From: Burkholderia gladioli
Lineage (GTDB): Bacteria > Pseudomonadota > Gammaproteobacteria > Burkholderiales > Burkholderiaceae
Direction: 5' to 3'
DNA length: 64,000 nt
Assembly (NCBI RefSeq): GCF_000959725.1
Contig: NZ_CP009322.1
Coordinates: 2,046,001-2,110,000 of the forward strand
Below the pieces are notes generated by a model. That model was not told the DNA's origin. It saw only the letters and a list, made by a program, of their open reading frames with translations, and ran no database searches. Position numbers and translations under genes: made by a program. Of the stretch, positions 1 to 8,059 are shown one piece after another. Within the stretch, counting starts at the first letter, position 1. Each line of letters opens with the position of its first letter.

Positions 1-724
1 TGAAGGCATCGGAGCCGCCCAGCTCGAGCACGCACTTCTTGAGCGCGGCGCCCGCCTGCGCGCCGATCGCGGCGCCGGCGCGCACGCTGCCCGTCACCGT
101 CACCGCGGCGATGCGCGGATCGGCGATCGCCGCCGACACCAGATCGTTGCCCAGGTCGACCAGCTCGAACACGCCGGCCGGGAAATCGGCCCGCTCGAAG
201 GCCTCGGCCAGCAGCCGGGCCGAGCCCAGCACGTTGGGCGCGTGCTTGAGCACATAGGTATTGCCGGCGGCCAGGGCCGGCACCGCGCCGCGCACCACCT
301 GCCAGATCGGGAAATTCCAGGGCATCACCGCCAGCACCGGCCCGAGCGGGCGATATTCGATGCGCGCCTTCTGGCCCTCCACCTGGGTGGGTTCCGGAGC
401 CAGCAGGGCCGCCGCGTGCTCGGCGTACCAGTCGCAGACGCCGGCCGACTTCTCCACCTCGGCCAGGGCCTGCTTGATCGGCTTGCCCATCTCCAGCGTG
501 ATGGTCTCGGCGATGCGCTGCGCGTCGGCCCTGAGCACCTGGCCGAGCCGGCGCAGCGCCGCGCAGCGCTCGGCCATCGGGCGCCGCTTCCAGTCGCGGA
601 AGGCGGCCGAGGTGCGCTGCAGGGCCTGTTCGAGCTCGGCCGGCCCCTGGGCCGGGAATTCGGCGAGCCGGCGGCCGTCGAGCGGGCTGATGGAACGGAA
701 TACCTGAGGATCTGCGCTGCTCAT
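1..724 (-). CDS. sad: NAD(P)-dependent succinate-semialdehyde dehydrogenase, Sad/YneI type (3' end outside window)
   Basis: This gene encodes the N-terminal 241 residues of an aldehyde dehydrogenase that would oxidise succinate semialdehyde to succinate in the cytoplasm. The visible part matches the E. coli Sad (YneI) subfamily closely: PWNFP at residues 135-139, LKHAPNV near 159-165, the TGSVRAGAAIGAQAGAALKK block and LELGGSD with the general-base Glu at 234. The catalytic cysteine lies beyond the left edge. I chose the ATG at 724 because GGAG sits 6 nt upstream; an in-frame ATG at 736 has no ribosome-binding site. It is divergent from the LysR gene at 828, which probably controls it. The family assignment is firm; the exact physiological aldehyde is inferred. 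Confidence 0.87.
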   Translation of the reverse strand, partial: MSSADPQVFRSISPLDGRRLAEFPAQGPAELEQALQRTSAAFRDWKRRPMAERCAALRRLGQVLRADAQRIAETITLEMGKPIKQALAEVEKSAGVCDWYAEHAAALLAPEPTQVEGQKARIEYRPLGPVLAVMPWNFPIWQVVRGAVPALAAGNTYVLKHAPNVLGSARLLAEAFERADFPAGVFELVDLGNDLVSAAIADPRIAAVTVTGSVRAGAAIGAQAGAALKKCVLELGGSDAF

Positions 725-773
725 GCTGAACTCCATTGGCTTGGGATGGCGCTCATAGTAAGCTCCGCACACG

Positions 774-798
774 CTCAGAAAAACTGAATAGTTTTGAG
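774..798. promoter_or_regulatory. Inverted repeat between sad and lysR (candidate LysR operator)
   Basis: The 103-bp divergent gap holds a perfect repeat AAAACT-GAAT-AGTTTT at 780-795, flanked by CTCA on the left and GAG on the right. An AT-rich dyad of this kind in a LysR/target gap is the usual place for a LysR-type binding site. Binding is inferred, not shown. Confidence 0.5.
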
Positions 799-827
799 CA
801 ACTTATTCACGTTTCGAGAATGTCGAC

Positions 828-1694
828 ATGGATCTCATCCAACTGGAAATGTTTCAGGCGGTGGCGCGCCACGGCAGCATCGCGGCAGCCGCGCAGGCCG
901 TGCACCGGGTGCCGTCCAACCTGACCACGCGCATCAAGCAACTGGAGGAGGAGCTCGGCGTCGACCTGTTCACGCGCGAGCGCAACCGGCTGCAGCTATC
1001 CCAGCCGGGGCGCGTGTTCCTCGACTACGCGAGCCGGATCCTGGGCCTGGTGAGCGAGGCGCGCGCCGTCACGGCCGGCCAGCAGCCGGCCGGCCGCTTC
1101 GCGCTGGGCGCCCTGGAAAGCACGGCCGCGGTGCGCATCCCCGGCATCCTGGCCGCCTACAACCAGCGCTTCCCGCAGGTGGCGCTGGAACTCGCCACCG
1201 GGCCCTCGGGGCAGATCATCGACGCGCTGCTCGGCGGCGACCTGATCGCGGCCTTCGTCGACGGCCCGCTCGACCACCCCGAGCTGACCGGCTTCCCGGT
1301 GTTCGACGAGCAGATGGTGGTGGTGGCGCCGAGCAATCACGCGCCGATCCGCCGGGGCCGCGACGCCGACGGCGATGCGCTCTACGTGTTCCGCAAGAAC
1401 TGCTCGTATCGCCGCCACCTGGAGCGCTGGCTCGCCAACGACGGCGCGGTGCATGGCGAGATCCGCGAGCTGGAGTCGTATCACGGCATGCTGGCCTGCG
1501 TGAGCGCGGGCGGCGGCCTGGCGATCATGCCGCTGAGCATGCTGGAGAGCATGCCGGGCTCGCAGACGGTGCGCGCCTGGCCGATGGGCAAGGAGTTCGG
1601 CCTGCTGCGCACCTGGCTGGTGTGGCGCAAGGAGACCATCTCCAAGGCGCTGGAGGCCTTCACACAGTTGGTGAAGGCGAGCGCTTCGGCCTGA
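828..1694 (+). CDS. LysR family transcriptional regulator
   Basis: A 288-residue LysR-type regulator. The N-terminal winged helix-turn-helix covers roughly residues 1-60, with the GSIAAAAQAVHRVPSNLTTRIKQLEEELG recognition region shortened here to its key features: a small-residue turn and the SNLTTRIKQLE helix. The rest is a periplasmic-binding-protein-like effector domain. It is transcribed away from the sad-like gene across a 103-bp gap with a dyad at 780-795, so it most likely regulates that gene and itself. The effector is unknown; an aldehyde or semialdehyde precursor is only a guess from context. Confidence 0.88.
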   Translation: MDLIQLEMFQAVARHGSIAAAAQAVHRVPSNLTTRIKQLEEELGVDLFTRERNRLQLSQPGRVFLDYASRILGLVSEARAVTAGQQPAGRFALGALESTAAVRIPGILAAYNQRFPQVALELATGPSGQIIDALLGGDLIAAFVDGPLDHPELTGFPVFDEQMVVVAPSNHAPIRRGRDADGDALYVFRKNCSYRRHLERWLANDGAVHGEIRELESYHGMLACVSAGGGLAIMPLSMLESMPGSQTVRAWPMGKEFGLLRTWLVWRKETISKALEAFTQLVKASASA

Positions 1695-1708
1695 GGCGGC
1701 CGGCGCGG

Positions 1709-2767
1709 CTATTCCTCGCGGATCTCGGCGGCGCCCTTGCCGGTCCAGCGCTTCAGCGCGCGCCGGAAATTGGCGACGTCGGTAAAGCCCACCAGCATCG
1801 CCACGTCCTCGGTGCTCATGCGGGTGGTGCGCAGATATTCGATCGCCAGCGAGCAACGCACGTCGTCGACGATCGCCACGAACGAGGTGCCTTCCGATTC
1901 GAGCCGGCGTCGCAAGGTCCGGCTGGTCATGCCCAGGGTGGCGGCCACGGCCTCCATGCCCGGGAATTCGCCGGGGCTGCGCATCAGCAGCTGGTACACC
2001 TCGCCCGAGGCGCCGGACGAGGTCTTGGCCTGCCCGATCAGCCGATCGCAGGTGTCCTGCAGCAAGGCCGCCGAGTGCCGATGCGCCAGGTGCGGGCGCA
2101 GCTCGAGGATCGCGCTGTCGTAGATCAGTTCGCACTGCTTGGCATCGAAATCGCAGGGGCAACCGAGGTACTCGGCATAGAGCGCGGCATGCGCCGGCGC
2201 GGCATAGGAGAAGCGCGCGCGCAGCGGCGGGCAGGCGCGGCCGGCCACGTCCTGCAGATGGGTGACGTGCTGGGTGTACTGCTGCTCGAGCAGGAATTGT
2301 TGAAGCTCGTGGGGGAGGTTCGGGCCGAACGCGTCGGGAAAGGTCCATACCGCGCGATCGGGGAATTCCCGCCATTCGATCGTCAGGGTCGGCGTGGCCA
2401 GGCGATGGTATTTCACGCCGAGCCGGAAGTAGTCGCGCAGCGACAGGCAGGACATCAGCGCATAACCATACATGCCGTAGGCGGCCAGGTGCAGGCGCGA
2501 GCCGGTCCGGAACGGCGTGGCCGGATCGGACGACAGCTCGATCGCGTTGCGGCACACGACAGCGTACTGGCGCACCGAGGTCAGCACCGCGGCATCGTCG
2601 AGCTGGTCCACCGACAGGCCGCTGCCGCGCAGGCTGTCGAGCGGCGCGATGCCCTGCTCGGCCAGCACCTCGACCAGGGCCGCGATCTTGTAGGGTGCAT
2701 AGATGCGCTCGTTGAGCAGGGGGTACCGCGCCGCCATTCGCCTCCCGGGGATGTCCTGCGAGGACAT
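1709..2767 (-). CDS. AraC family transcriptional regulator (arabinose-binding-type N-terminal domain)
   Basis: A 352-residue AraC/XylS-type regulator. The C-terminal third carries the double helix-turn-helix: VAATLGMTSRTLRRRLE, then STEDVAMLVGFTDVANFRRALKRWTG. The N-terminal region of about 230 residues resembles the Arabinose_bd domain of OruR/ArgR-type regulators rather than a cupin. It converges on the LysR gene (14-bp gap) and is divergent from the BKACE-MFS-SDR operon beginning near 3105, which it probably activates. The inducer is unknown; in related AraC genes it is often the substrate of the adjacent pathway. Confidence 0.85.
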   Translation of the reverse strand: MSSQDIPGRRMAARYPLLNERIYAPYKIAALVEVLAEQGIAPLDSLRGSGLSVDQLDDAAVLTSVRQYAVVCRNAIELSSDPATPFRTGSRLHLAAYGMYGYALMSCLSLRDYFRLGVKYHRLATPTLTIEWREFPDRAVWTFPDAFGPNLPHELQQFLLEQQYTQHVTHLQDVAGRACPPLRARFSYAAPAHAALYAEYLGCPCDFDAKQCELIYDSAILELRPHLAHRHSAALLQDTCDRLIGQAKTSSGASGEVYQLLMRSPGEFPGMEAVAATLGMTSRTLRRRLESEGTSFVAIVDDVRCSLAIEYLRTTRMSTEDVAMLVGFTDVANFRRALKRWTGKGAAEIREE

Positions 2768-3104
2768 GCAACTGTCCGAAAATGACCTTACCGCCGCGAT
2801 CGTATCTCACTAATATGGTGGCAACAAGAATCGAGGGCGCGGCGCTCCCGGCGCGCGCCCGGATCCAGGAGACGAACATGCGCAGCATCCTCGCCGCCGC
2901 GTCGCACGGCCGACGCGCCACGCCCCCGCCGGGCCCGCCCCGCTGAGCGGAATTCGCCCGCGTCGCGATCGCAACCCGCGCGCGGGCATATCCGGCGCGG
3001 CTCGATCCGTACATAGCCGGCAGCTTCCCTTCCATCCACGCTCAGGCCTCCTCATGAACGGCCTGCGCCCCGCGTTGCCGGCGCTTCCGGCAAGGAAATC
3101 CTCC
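2768..3104. other. Divergent regulatory gap between araC-type gene and BKACE operon
   Basis: This 337-bp stretch has no convincing long gene. Near the AraC start it is relatively AT-rich (2775-2820, including TGTCCGAAAATGACC and CTAATATGG), the likely promoter and operator zone. Further right it is GC-rich and contains one short reading frame with a good ribosome-binding site (2878-2946), listed separately. Confidence 0.5.
2878..2946 (+). CDS. Possible 22-residue leader peptide upstream of the BKACE operon
   Basis: An ATG at 2878 is preceded by AGGAGA with a 5-nt spacer, one of the better ribosome-binding sites in this part of the window. It opens a 22-codon frame (MRSILAAASHGRR, then a Pro-rich tail) ending in TGA at 2944-2946. 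It lies in the untranslated region before the BKACE gene. I do not recognise it. It could be a translated leader, a relic of a gene start, or chance. The Pro-rich C-terminal codons could slow ribosomes, but no attenuator stem followed by a T-run is visible downstream. Confidence 0.3.
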   Translation: MRSILAAASHGRRATPPPGPPR

Positions 3105-4040
3105 ATGAGCCAGGCCCATCCCGTCATCATCACCTGCGCCGTGACCGGCTCCGCCCACGTGCCGTCGATGTCGCCTTACCTGCCGATCACGCCCGACCAG
3201 ATCCGCTCGCAGGCGCTGGAAGCCGCCGAGGCGGGCGCCGCGATCCTGCACCTGCATGCGCGCGACCCCGAGGACGGCCGGCCCACGCCCGCGCCCGAGG
3301 TGTTCCGCCAGTTCGTGCCGGCGATCGCCGCCGCCACCGATGCCGTGATCAACATCTCCACCGGAGGCAGCACCCGGATGAGCCTGGACGAGCGGCTGGC
3401 CTACGCGCGCCTGGCCAAGCCCGAGATGTGCTCGCTCAACCTCGGCTCGATGAACTTCTCGCTGCATCCGGTGGCCGCCCGCATGCAGGAATGGCGCTTC
3501 GACTGGGAGAAGGATTACCTGGAGGGCATGGAGGACATGATCTTCCGGAACACCTTCCGCGATATCCGCAACATCCTCACCGAGTTCCGCGACTACGGCA
3601 CGCGCTTCGAGTTCGAGTGCTACGACCTCGGCCATCTCCACAACCTGGCCTACTTCGTCGACGCGGGACTGGTGAAGCCGCCCTTCTTCATCCAGTCGGT
3701 GCTCGGCATCCTGGGCGGGGCCGGGCCGGATCCCGAGAACCTGGCCGTGATGCGCGCCACCGCCGACCGGCTGTTCGGCCGCGAGAACTACGCCTTCTCG
3801 GTACTGGGCGCGGGCCGTCACCAAATGTCGCTGGTCACGATGGGCGCGATCCTGGGCGGCAACGTGCGGGTCGGGCTGGAGGACAGCGTGTACCTGTCGC
3901 GCGGCGTGAAGGCCCGCTCGAACGCCGAGCAGGTGCGCAAGATCCGCCGCATCCTCGAGGAGCTGTCGTTCGAGATCGCCACGCCCGCGCAGGCGCGTGA
4001 GCTGCTCGGGCTCAAGGGACGCGAGCGGGTCACGCTGTAG
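3105..4040 (+). CDS. 3-keto-5-aminohexanoate cleavage enzyme family (BKACE, DUF849)
   Basis: A 311-residue BKACE-family enzyme. The family uses acetyl-CoA to cleave a beta-keto acid into acetoacetate and a new CoA thioester, with a divalent metal held by an HxH pair. That pair is visible as HLHARDPEDGRP, with His at residues 49 and 51. I chose ATG 3105 because AAGGAA lies 7 nt upstream and the protein then begins like the family (ITCAVTGSAHVPSMSPYLPITPDQI); an ATG at 3054 would add 17 residues. A MFS carrier and an SDR follow on the same strand, suggesting hydroxy-acid uptake, oxidation to a beta-keto acid, then cleavage. The natural substrate cannot be read from sequence; carnitine-like 3-hydroxy acids are one possibility. 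Confidence 0.85.
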   Translation: MSQAHPVIITCAVTGSAHVPSMSPYLPITPDQIRSQALEAAEAGAAILHLHARDPEDGRPTPAPEVFRQFVPAIAAATDAVINISTGGSTRMSLDERLAYARLAKPEMCSLNLGSMNFSLHPVAARMQEWRFDWEKDYLEGMEDMIFRNTFRDIRNILTEFRDYGTRFEFECYDLGHLHNLAYFVDAGLVKPPFFIQSVLGILGGAGPDPENLAVMRATADRLFGRENYAFSVLGAGRHQMSLVTMGAILGGNVRVGLEDSVYLSRGVKARSNAEQVRKIRRILEELSFEIATPAQARELLGLKGRERVTL

Positions 4041-4096
4041 GTCCTGCCGCAAGGCCATCGGACACGAACCATAAACACATTCCGGAGACACCCGCC

Positions 4097-5464
4097 ATGA
4101 CTGCCGCCACGCCCGCCGCCGACCTGGGCGACACCCACCGGCTCGCGACCCGCAAGGCCATGACGCGCCTGCTGCCGCTGATGGGCCTGATCTACTTCCT
4201 GTCCTTCATCGATCGCACCAATGTCGCGCTGGCCAAGACGGCGCTGGCCGCCGACCTCGGCATCGGCGCGGCCACCTACGGGCTGGGCGCCGGCATCTTC
4301 TTCATCGGCTACGCGCTGCTGGAGGTGCCCAGCAACCTGGCCGCGCATCGCTACGGGCCGCGCCGCTGGATCTCGCGCATCGCGGTGAGCTGGGGCCTGC
4401 TGTCCACCGCCATGATGCTGGTGCGCGGCGACGCCTCGTTCTACCTGCTGCGCGTGCTGCTCGGCATCGCCGAGGCGGGGCTGTTCCCGGCGCTGATGTA
4501 CATGGTGACGCTCTGGTTCGCGCCGCGAGACCGGGCGGTGGCGGTCGGCTGGATCTACACCGCGCCCTCGATCGCGCTGATCATCGGCAGCCCGCTCGGC
4601 GCGGCGCTGATGCAACTCGACGGCACCGCCGGGCTGCGCGGCTGGCAGTGGCTGTTCCTGCTCGAAGGCCTGCCCACCGTGCTGGTCGGCATCCTGCTGT
4701 ACTTCAAGCTGCCGGATCGGCCCGCCGAGGTCGGCTGGCTGACGCCGGACCAGGCGCGCTCGCTCGAACGGCACGCGGTGGCCGAGGTGCACGGCCAGGG
4801 CGCGTTCGGCTCGGCGCACTGGATCGCCGCGCTCAAGCGCCCCACCACGGTGCTGATCGCCCTGATCTACTTCATGAACCAGGTGGCCTTCGTCGGCCTG
4901 TATTTCTTCATCCCCTCGATCGTGGCGCAAATGCACGTGAGCTCGCCGCTGCTGGTGGGGCTGCTGTCCAGCAGCGTGGGGATCGGCTTCCTGATCGGCG
5001 TGCTGTGGCTGCCGCGCCTGCATCGTCGCGTGCGCAACGACTGCGGCTTCCTCGGCGCGCTGACCGCCGGCGTGCTGGCGAGCGCCCTCGCCTTCGTCGC
5101 CATCCGCAGCCAGGCGCTGCAGGTGCTCCTGCTCGGCGTCACCGGCTTCTTCGCCGGCGGCATCCTGCCGTCCTACTGGGCGGTGGCCATGAAGCGCCTG
5201 CAGGGCATCCAGGCCGCCGCCGGGCTGGCCTTCATCAATACCGTCGGGCTGCTGGGCGGCTTCGTGGGCCCCTATCTGTTCGGGCTGGCGGAGAGCGTCA
5301 CGGGCCGCAGCGATGCCGGCTTCAAGGTCGTGATCGCGGCCTCGGCGGTCGGCCTGTGCCTGGTGCCGCTGCTGGCCCGCGCGATCGATGCCGAATCGCG
5401 ACCGCGGGCGGCGGGCAGCGGCCTTGCGCTCGACGACGAGCAGCCGCAATACCCGGGGCGATGA
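4097..5464 (+). CDS. MFS transporter, anion:cation symporter (ACS) type
   Basis: A 455-residue inner-membrane carrier with about twelve predicted transmembrane segments. The opening (LLPLMGLIYFLSFIDRTNVALAK) and the RYGPRRW loop are typical of the ACS group that imports organic anions such as tartrate, phthalate and galactonate. GGAG precedes the ATG. It follows the BKACE gene by 56 bp and precedes an SDR by 136 bp, so it is probably co-transcribed and imports the substrate of that pathway. The substrate is inferred to be a carboxylic acid. Confidence 0.85.
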   Translation: MTAATPAADLGDTHRLATRKAMTRLLPLMGLIYFLSFIDRTNVALAKTALAADLGIGAATYGLGAGIFFIGYALLEVPSNLAAHRYGPRRWISRIAVSWGLLSTAMMLVRGDASFYLLRVLLGIAEAGLFPALMYMVTLWFAPRDRAVAVGWIYTAPSIALIIGSPLGAALMQLDGTAGLRGWQWLFLLEGLPTVLVGILLYFKLPDRPAEVGWLTPDQARSLERHAVAEVHGQGAFGSAHWIAALKRPTTVLIALIYFMNQVAFVGLYFFIPSIVAQMHVSSPLLVGLLSSSVGIGFLIGVLWLPRLHRRVRNDCGFLGALTAGVLASALAFVAIRSQALQVLLLGVTGFFAGGILPSYWAVAMKRLQGIQAAAGLAFINTVGLLGGFVGPYLFGLAESVTGRSDAGFKVVIAASAVGLCLVPLLARAIDAESRPRAAGSGLALDDEQPQYPGR

Positions 5465-5600
5465 AGCGCGCGCCGGCCATGCCGGCAGCCTGCATCGCGT
5501 CGATTCTCGACCTCGCTTCTCCCGTCGCGCAGCCGCCGGCCGCTCGCCGGCCGGAATGCGCGACGGACCACCCCCTATCGCCCACACGGGCAAGGCAGTC

Positions 5601-6392
5601 ATGAACACCTTCGAGCTTCTCAAACCCCGCCCCGGCCTGCGCGTGGTCGTCTCCGGCGCGGCCTCGGGCATCGGCGCGGCGATCGCCGAGGCCTTCCTCC
5701 AGGTGGACGCGCGGGTCTGCATCTGCGACGTCGATCCCGCCGCGATCGAACAGGCCAGGGCGCGCCACCCCGGGCTGCACGCCACGCTGGCCGACGTCGG
5801 CGACCGCGTCCAGGTCGACCGGCTGTTCGACGAGGTGGCACGGCACTTCGGCGGCCTCGACCTGCTGGTCAACAACGCGGGCATCGCGGGGCCGACCGGC
5901 GGGATCGAGACCATCGCCCCCGAGGACTGGGAGCGCACCATCGCCACCAACCTCAACAGCCAGTACACCTTCCTGCGCCGCGCCGTGCCGCTGCTGAAGG
6001 CGAATCCGGACGGCGGCGGCATCATCGCCATGTCCTCGGTGGCGGGCCGCCTCGGCTACGCGTTTCGCACGCCCTACGCGGCCAGCAAATGGGCCATCGT
6101 CGGGTTGATGAAGTCGCTGGCGGTGGAACTGGGGCCGAGCGACATCCGCGTCAATGCGATCCTGCCCGGGGTGGTCGAGGGCGAGCGGATGGATCGCGTG
6201 ATCGCCGCGCGCGCCCAATCCACCGGCACCAGCTTCGAGGCGATGAAGGAGCAATACCTGGGGAAGATCTCGCTGCACCGCATGGTGAGCATGGCGGATA
6301 TCGCCGCGATGGCGCTGTTCCTCGCCTCGCCGGCCGGGCGCAACGTCTCGGGGCAAGCCATCGGCGTGGACGGCAACCTCGAATATCTCTGA
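5601..6392 (+). CDS. SDR family NAD(P)-dependent oxidoreductase
   Basis: A 263-residue classical short-chain dehydrogenase. The cofactor motif SGAASGIGAAIA starts near residue 18, NNAGI follows near residue 90, and the catalytic YAASK (Tyr-x3-Lys) lies near 160. The C-terminus GQAIGVDGNLEYL is also typical of the family. I started at ATG 5601; the frame is open further upstream but the family N-terminus fits here. As the third gene of the BKACE operon it most plausibly oxidises a 3-hydroxy acid to the 3-keto acid that BKACE cleaves, by analogy with carnitine dehydrogenase feeding dehydrocarnitine cleavage. That role is inferred. Confidence 0.85.
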   Translation: MNTFELLKPRPGLRVVVSGAASGIGAAIAEAFLQVDARVCICDVDPAAIEQARARHPGLHATLADVGDRVQVDRLFDEVARHFGGLDLLVNNAGIAGPTGGIETIAPEDWERTIATNLNSQYTFLRRAVPLLKANPDGGGIIAMSSVAGRLGYAFRTPYAASKWAIVGLMKSLAVELGPSDIRVNAILPGVVEGERMDRVIAARAQSTGTSFEAMKEQYLGKISLHRMVSMADIAAMALFLASPAGRNVSGQAIGVDGNLEYL

Positions 6393-6414
6393 AGCCGCCG
6401 CGCGGCATGCCCGT

Positions 6415-7047
6415 TCAGCGGCTCGCCAGTTCCCGCAGGTAGGCGCAGAACATATCGGACATGGCCCTGGCATAGGCCTCGATCTCGGCCGGCGTGCGCG
6501 GGCGCTCGGAAAACTGCTTGCCGACCAGCCGCAAGGTGGCGCCGATCATCTCCCCGGCCAGTTGCAGCGTGGCCGGCGACGCGCCGGGCAGCACCTCCAG
6601 CATGAAGCGATCCAGGGTGCCGGCGCTCGAGGCCCGGACCTCGCGCGCTTCCGGCGCGTCGCGATACAGCGGCGCGGCGTCGTTGAGCGCCACCCGCATG
6701 TCGGCTTCCTCGCATTCCGAGAGGATGAAGGCGTGCACCATCTTGTGCAGGCGCTCGGGCGGCGGATCGCGGCGGTCCTCGAGGATCGCGCGCAGCATCG
6801 CGGTGGTGCGGCGCCATTCGTCGGATTGCAGGCGAAACAGGATCGCCGCCTTGTTCGGGAAATACTGGTAGACCGAGCCCACGCTGACCCCGGCCTTCTC
6901 GGCCACGCGCGCGGTGGTGAAGCGCGCCGCGCCTTCCCTGGCCAGCACCTGGGTGGCCGCCTCGAGGATGGCCGCGACGAGTTCCGTCGAGCGTGCCTGT
7001 TGCGGCTGCTTGCGCACCGCAAGACGGGGCGTGCGACGCGTGCTCAT
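6415..7047 (-). CDS. TetR family transcriptional regulator
   Basis: A 210-residue TetR-type regulator. The N-terminal DNA-binding domain shows FTTARVAEKAGVSVGSVYQYFPNKAAIL, and the C-terminal ligand domain is typical of AcrR-like members. Its ATG overlaps the stop of the upstream LysR gene (ATGA at 7044-7047), so the two are translationally coupled. It converges on the SDR at 5601-6392. The target is unknown; the MFS and ferric-reductase-like genes further upstream on the same strand are candidates. Confidence 0.85.
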   Translation of the reverse strand: MSTRRTPRLAVRKQPQQARSTELVAAILEAATQVLAREGAARFTTARVAEKAGVSVGSVYQYFPNKAAILFRLQSDEWRRTTAMLRAILEDRRDPPPERLHKMVHAFILSECEEADMRVALNDAAPLYRDAPEAREVRASSAGTLDRFMLEVLPGASPATLQLAGEMIGATLRLVGKQFSERPRTPAEIEAYARAMSDMFCAYLRELASR

Positions 7048-8009
7048 GAGGTGGCGGCGGCCAGGCCGGTTCGCGGGTCGACATGCGACAGCGCCTGGGC
7101 CGGCACGCCCTGGTCGAGCGCCTCGATCAGCACCTCGCGGAACCAGTCGACGAACACGCGCACGCGGTTGGGCATGCGCTGGCTCGGGTAGTAGACGATG
7201 TGCACCGGCTTCGGCGGCGGCCGATGCGCGGGAAGGATCTCGCGCAGGGTGCCGGCGTCGAGGCAGGGCTGGAACGCCAGGCGATAGCCGAACGCGATAC
7301 CCAGCCCGGCGACCGCGCAGGCCAGGTAGGCATTCGCATCGGCCGCGCTGGCGCGTTGCCGCAACGCGCCCCGCACCACGATCTTCTCGCCCTCGTCCCA
7401 TTCGCCCGGCGCGTGCACGCCATTGCCGACGATTGGATGCGCACGCAACTGAGTCAGCTCGCGCGGCTCCGCGTGCCGGCGCAGATAGGCCGGCGCGGCG
7501 CAGAAGATCTCCGCCGCGTGGCCCACCGGGCGCGCCACCAGGCTGGTCTCGCGGATCGCGCCGACGCGCAGCGCGCAATCCACCCCGGCCTCCACCAGGT
7601 TGAGCTCGCCGTCGGCCGTCACGATCTCGACGTCGAGCGCGGGATAGGCCTCGAACAGCAGCGGCAAGGCGGGGATCAGCAGATGCTGCGCGAACGGCGC
7701 GGGCAGCGCCACCCTCACGCGCCCTTCCGGCACGCCGGCCGCCAGCTCGGTGCTGCGATCGAGCCGATCGAGCTGGCTCAGCAAGGCCACGCAGCCCTCG
7801 TAATAGGCATAACCTTCCGGCGTCGGGCCGACGCTGCGCGTCGAGCGGCTCAGCAGCCGCAGCCGGGTGCGCTCCTCCAGGCGCCGCATCACCCTGGACA
7901 CGGTCGGCGTGGTCAGCTGCATGGCCTCGGCGGCCCGAGTGAAGCTCAGCAGCTCGACGATCTTCACGAAGATCCGCATCTCCTCGACGCGGTCGTTGAC
8001 GATTCTCAT
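7044..8009 (-). CDS. LysR family transcriptional regulator
   Basis: A 321-residue LysR-type regulator of the large proteobacterial subgroup beginning MRIVNDRVEEMRIFVKIVE. The helix-turn-helix reads SFTRAAEAMQLTTPTVSRVMRRLEE and is followed by a full effector-binding domain. I placed the start at 8009, where GAGG lies 8 nt upstream; ATG 8015 is equally in frame but puts GAGG only 2 nt away. The stop overlaps the start of the TetR gene by 4 nt. It lies 50 bp downstream of the siderophore-interacting protein on the same strand and may belong to the same transcript. Confidence 0.87.
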   Translation of the reverse strand: MRIVNDRVEEMRIFVKIVELLSFTRAAEAMQLTTPTVSRVMRRLEERTRLRLLSRSTRSVGPTPEGYAYYEGCVALLSQLDRLDRSTELAAGVPEGRVRVALPAPFAQHLLIPALPLLFEAYPALDVEIVTADGELNLVEAGVDCALRVGAIRETSLVARPVGHAAEIFCAAPAYLRRHAEPRELTQLRAHPIVGNGVHAPGEWDEGEKIVVRGALRQRASAADANAYLACAVAGLGIAFGYRLAFQPCLDAGTLREILPAHRPPPKPVHIVYYPSQRMPNRVRVFVDWFREVLIEALDQGVPAQALSHVDPRTGLAAATS

Positions 8010-8059
8010 GCTCATGTCCTCATGCAAGCGTGGCGGCCATGTCGCGACGGCCGCCCGTT

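Noticed and set aside
996..3035. A 679-codon open frame on the - strand overlapping lysR and the AraC gene
   Set aside because: The overlapping genes are well supported and this translation has no recognisable domain.
3818..6031. A 737-codon open frame on the - strand
   Set aside because: It is antisense to the BKACE, MFS and SDR genes, all of which have clear motifs; its composition (Gln/His/Arg-rich) is that of a shadow frame.
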